Shown: in pieces, positions 61,002 to 64,000 of the stretch
Position numbering within the stretch: position 1 is the stretch's first letter
Layout: the number at the start of each line of letters is the position of its first letter
NCBI GenBank assembly: GCA_019359125.1
Contig: JAHHHY010000010.1
Span: forward strand, 62,001-126,000
Reading direction: 5' to 3'
Length of the DNA stretch: 64,000 bases
Origin: Pleurocapsa minor GSE-CHR-MK 17-07R
Lineage (GTDB): Bacteria; Chloroflexota; Anaerolineae; Aggregatilineales; Phototrophicaceae
The notes under the pieces: generated by a model
Told to the model about the DNA's origin: nothing
What the model saw: only the letters and a program-made list of their open reading frames with translations
Databases searched by the model: none
Position numbers and translations under genes: made by a program

Positions 61002-62228
61002 CTAGGCGTCCAGCGGGGGCGTATAAATCCTGAAATTCCCGCTCAGCTGGAGCAGCGCCAGCATGTAAAGCAAATTGTCGTAATAGCGATACTGCCCCGT
61101 ATTCAGGGGGGAATCCCAGAAGGCCTGCACGAATTCCAGCCGAATGGGATCATCAGCCGCCAGCGCCGCGACCGCGTTCATGGCGATCAGCCCCAGGGAG
61201 CGATGCTGAGGGGGGACGGGCGTGCCATCAATGCGGAACCGCGTGTTATAGCGGTTGATGCCCAGGTCGTAAAAGAAGCGCAGCAGGCGGTTGCTTTGTT
61301 CGACTTGCCACGCGTCGGCATTGAACCAGGCATGGTCGACGCCGATCAGCATGGCTGTGCGCCACGCATCGGCATAAAAGTATTCGCCGTAATCGTCCCA
61401 GACGACAGGCTCGCCGGTAAACTCGGCATAATTGGGCACCAATCCGGTTTCCGGGTGGGCAGTCGTGCGCCAGAATGCGCGGCTGGCCGCTGCCGCTTCC
61501 TGCCAGAACGATTGATCCTGTTCGGCCCAGCGCGCCCATAATTCATAGAAGAATGGGGCCTGATAGGAAGGATCGGTGAATTCGCTGACGCGCCCCCACT
61601 GCGGGACAAACACGACCAGCCTGGTTTCTTCATCGAACATATTCGTCGCGCCGGATGACGGGGACTCGGTGTTCAGCATCGTATACAGGATGTTGCTGGC
61701 TTCTGCCTGGTAATTATAGATGCCCTCACCATTTCCCCAGCGGCCGGCCGCAAAAAACAGCGAGGTCACAAACCAGATTTCGCCGTCTGATGCCGGGTTC
61801 CGGTCTATCGGCGTGCCATCAGGCCGGTTGTGCCACGAGAAATAGCCCTCATACTGCCCCGATTCCTGATACATGTAGGTCTTTGCCCAGCGCCACAGCC
61901 GGTTGAATTCTTCCTGCTTGTCCAGCTGCACGGCGATCATCATGCCGTAGGACATGCCTTCCGAGCGGATGTCCTGGTTGTTCACATCGAGGATATAGGC
62001 CATATCATCGCCCACCGGATAGTACACGCGCTCGCTGTCGTCATCGCCGTAAAAGAGCGACTGCCACACCTCATCGATGCGCGCCTGGATTTCTGCCTCT
62101 GTCAGCCCAATTTCGCTCAACACGTTGGGATACTCACTGGTATAAAAGGCCCCGTCAGGCTGCGTGTCCTGCGCCATCACGCCCGTGGACAGAATGATGA
62201 CGGCAACCGCAATCAACCATTTACGCAT
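61002..62228 (-). CDS. GH8 glycosidase, exo-oligoxylanase (Rex)-like, secreted
   Basis: A 408-residue glycoside hydrolase of family 8 with a signal peptide (MRKWLIAVAVIILSTGVMA). The general acid is E90 in IRSEGMSYGMMIAVQLD, and PASDGEIWFVTSLFFAA (D148) is the second Rex-type landmark. The long (alpha/alpha)6 pattern follows. Reducing-end xylose-releasing exo-oligoxylanases carry the same motifs, but they are usually cytoplasmic, whereas this copy has an export signal. It should trim xylo-oligosaccharides outside the cell. It is followed upstream by a GH3 gene on the same strand, 33 bases away, so the two form an operon. Confidence 0.92.
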   Translation of the reverse strand: MRKWLIAVAVIILSTGVMAQDTQPDGAFYTSEYPNVLSEIGLTEAEIQARIDEVWQSLFYGDDDSERVYYPVGDDMAYILDVNNQDIRSEGMSYGMMIAVQLDKQEEFNRLWRWAKTYMYQESGQYEGYFSWHNRPDGTPIDRNPASDGEIWFVTSLFFAAGRWGNGEGIYNYQAEASNILYTMLNTESPSSGATNMFDEETRLVVFVPQWGRVSEFTDPSYQAPFFYELWARWAEQDQSFWQEAAAASRAFWRTTAHPETGLVPNYAEFTGEPVVWDDYGEYFYADAWRTAMLIGVDHAWFNADAWQVEQSNRLLRFFYDLGINRYNTRFRIDGTPVPPQHRSLGLIAMNAVAALAADDPIRLEFVQAFWDSPLNTGQYRYYDNLLYMLALLQLSGNFRIYTPPLDA

Positions 62229-62261
62229 CGCTATTCCTCACTTCGGCTGAACTACCGATGA

Positions 62262-64000
62262 CTACTCAATCCGTACGGGTGTGAAGAAGACTTGTTCCAC
62301 CTCCGTGGACTGACCGACGATTTGCAACTCACCCTTCAGGTGAATGTCTTTCGATGAGCTGCCTGCTTCAACGATGACCGTGCCCGGCTCGACCTGGTAC
62401 CGCATGTCCCGGTCGTAAAAGGCGAAATGGCGCACATCCAGCTCAAAAGTAACCGTCCTGCATTCTTTCGGTTGCAGCATCAGTCGCGTGAATCCCTTCA
62501 GGGCGCGGACCGGGCGGGTGACCGTCGCGATTGGGTCGCCGATGTAGAGCTGCACCACTTCTTCACCTGCGCGGTCACCCGTGTTGGTCACATTCAGGCT
62601 GACCTGCACGACGTCTTCGGCTGTCACACTGTGTGGCGAGATGCGCAGATCGCTGTATTCGAACTGGGTATAGCTCAATCCAAAGCCGAACGGATACAGC
62701 GGGTCGGTGCCGATTTCGACATAGCTTCCCTGCCAGTGCGACCTGCCACCTGAGGGCTTGTGATTGTAGAAGACCGGAACCTGGCCCACATGGCGCGGGA
62801 AGGATACCGGCAGCTTGCCACCAGGATTGATATCCCCGAAGAGCGCGTCGGCCACGGCCGCGCCACCCTGCTCGGCGGGCAGCCAGGCCACCAGCACCGC
62901 CGGAATGTGCTCGGCAATCCAGGCCAGTGTGTACGGGCGGCCGTTGGTGAGCACGACGACGGTCGGTGTGCCGGTCGCATAAATGGCTTCTACCAGCTGC
63001 TGCTGCACGCCGGGCAGGTTGAGGTCGGCACGGTCAATCGATTCGCCGCTGGTGCAGCCCGGCGCCAGCCCGCTTTTGTCGCCCACCACGACAATCGCGA
63101 CATCAGCCTGTGCAGCCAGCGCGGTCGCTTCCGCAAAACCGCTTGTGTCCGTGCTGAGTATGTCGCAGCCCCGTGCATAGTCCACCTGCGTGTGCACCGA
63201 AACCATCTGCCGCACCCCCTGCAGGACGGTCACGGTTGGCGGGAAATGCTCCGTCCAGTCGATGACATCCTCGCGTGCCGCAGTTGGCGCGTCCGGGCTG
63301 ACATCCGGGTTAAACATGTGCTCGAAGTGTGACGGGTAGTGATAATCGCCCTGCATCAGACGGGCGCTGTCTGCGCTGGGGCCAATCACGGCGATTTTGC
63401 CCAAAGTTTTTGAGAGCGGCAGCAGGGCGCCGTCGTTCTTGAGCAGGACCAGCGACTGCTGCGCAATCTGACGCGACAGGTCGACCGTTTCCGGCTTCGA
63501 AAAGACTTCCAGCACGCGGCCTTCGTCCACATACGGCTGATCGAACAGCCCCCAGTCGAATTTGGCCGTGAGCACGCGCTCGACGCAGGCGTCCACCAGC
63601 GACATTTTGATCTGACCGCTTTCCAGCCCGGCAAGCAGCGGGTCGCCGTAGCCATTCGGGGTGGGGAGCTCAATATCGAGCCCGACTTCCAGCGCCATGC
63701 GCGCCGCCTCGCTGCGGTCGGTGGTCAGATGATGGTAATCGACAATCTGCGCTATCGTGAAGTAATCGGACACGATCAGCCCTGTGAAGCCCATCTCGCC
63801 GCGCAGCAGATCGACCAGCAGTTCTTTGGATACGCCGCAGGGAATGCCATCCATTTCCTGGTAGGCATTCATGATGGTGGCGATTTTGCCTTCTTTGATG
63901 ACCGCCTTGAAAGGCGTCACATAGATTTCGCGCAGTTCACGGGCTGGAATGTGCGAGGGTGCCCAGTTCATGCCGCCTTCGCTGGCCGCGTACCCCACGA
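62262..64000 (-). CDS. GH3 beta-glycosidase, partial (5' end cut by window)
   Basis: At least 579 residues of a family 3 glycosidase, with the N-terminus beyond the right edge. SEGGMNWAPSHIPARELREI and MNAYQEMDGIPCGVS belong to the first domain, and the nucleophile Asp is in GLIVSDYFTI. The second alpha/beta domain (RADLNLPGVQQQLV) and the C-terminal fibronectin III domain (VSLNVTNTGDRAGEEVVQLY) follow. Such enzymes release terminal glucose or xylose from oligosaccharides. It lies 33 bases upstream of the GH8 gene, so together they would degrade xylo-oligosaccharides to monomers. Confidence 0.95.
   Translation of the reverse strand, partial: VGYAASEGGMNWAPSHIPARELREIYVTPFKAVIKEGKIATIMNAYQEMDGIPCGVSKELLVDLLRGEMGFTGLIVSDYFTIAQIVDYHHLTTDRSEAARMALEVGLDIELPTPNGYGDPLLAGLESGQIKMSLVDACVERVLTAKFDWGLFDQPYVDEGRVLEVFSKPETVDLSRQIAQQSLVLLKNDGALLPLSKTLGKIAVIGPSADSARLMQGDYHYPSHFEHMFNPDVSPDAPTAAREDVIDWTEHFPPTVTVLQGVRQMVSVHTQVDYARGCDILSTDTSGFAEATALAAQADVAIVVVGDKSGLAPGCTSGESIDRADLNLPGVQQQLVEAIYATGTPTVVVLTNGRPYTLAWIAEHIPAVLVAWLPAEQGGAAVADALFGDINPGGKLPVSFPRHVGQVPVFYNHKPSGGRSHWQGSYVEIGTDPLYPFGFGLSYTQFEYSDLRISPHSVTAEDVVQVSLNVTNTGDRAGEEVVQLYIGDPIATVTRPVRALKGFTRLMLQPKECRTVTFELDVRHFAFYDRDMRYQVEPGTVIVEAGSSSKDIHLKGELQIVGQSTEVEQVFFTPVRIE

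Overview
The window looks like a chromosome segment of a free-living, saprophytic, G+C-rich bacterium. I infer Chloroflexota, probably an Anaerolineae-like lineage. The inference rests on the gene set (DUF4438 pair, M32 and M14 peptidases, MalT-type LuxR regulators, SH3-like secreted proteins, a class II diterpene cyclase of the kind known from Herpetosiphon and Mycobacterium) and on dispersed palindromic repeats built on GTAGGGGC cores. No rRNA, tRNA, CRISPR array, integrase or transposase was seen.

Layout. 1-1384: a partial sugar-epimerase-like gene translationally coupled to a FadR-type GntR regulator. 1411-17046: a long plus-strand catabolic region opening at a good sigma-70 promoter. It holds two DUF4438 proteins, a VOC protein, an Ldh-family dehydrogenase, a lysine-less truncated aminotransferase next to an intact one, an M20 hydrolase, a hydantoinase-like amidohydrolase, an M14 carboxypeptidase and an M24-fold protein lacking most metal ligands. 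A 257-bp inverted-repeat element follows, then another amidohydrolase, an MFS carrier, a DapA-family lyase and a divergent SDR. This suggests uptake and breakdown of peptides, modified amino acids or cyclic amides under GntR control. 17192-28818: an M32 carboxypeptidase, a decayed gene fragment, secreted proteins, flotillin plus NfeD, a ZIP metal transporter, a flavoprotein disulfide reductase, a VIT-family transporter and a ThuA-like protein.

29095-34393 is the most striking part. A class II diterpene cyclase is coupled by ATGA overlap to a membrane hybrid-free histidine kinase, followed by two receiver-only response regulators. The second of these is coupled by ATGA overlap to a homologue of tuberculosinol/kolavelool synthase (Rv3378c type). 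The unit ends in a perfect 14-bp hairpin terminator, and a third receiver-only protein lies just beyond on the other strand. It reads as a diterpenoid pathway with a phosphorelay built into its operon. 34578-38910: a secreted matrixin protease, a protein with the LQRTIGN leader motif typical of contractile-injection-system cargo fused to a possible cysteine-hydrolase domain, and an MBL-fold hydrolase.

39358-50642 is a minus-strand operon: a KAS III-like enzyme, two acyl-CoA ligases, an alpha/beta hydrolase, an Lrp regulator, a MaoC hydratase and a complete Liv ABC importer. It probably imports and CoA-activates a carboxylic acid. 50984-59306: two secreted or exported proteins (one a class C beta-lactamase-like hydrolase), a NarL/DesK-type two-component pair and a large MalT-type regulator. 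59516-64000: a small protein beside an alcohol dehydrogenase, then a GH8 oligoxylanase and a GH3 glycosidase cut by the window edge, pointing to xylan or hemicellulose use.
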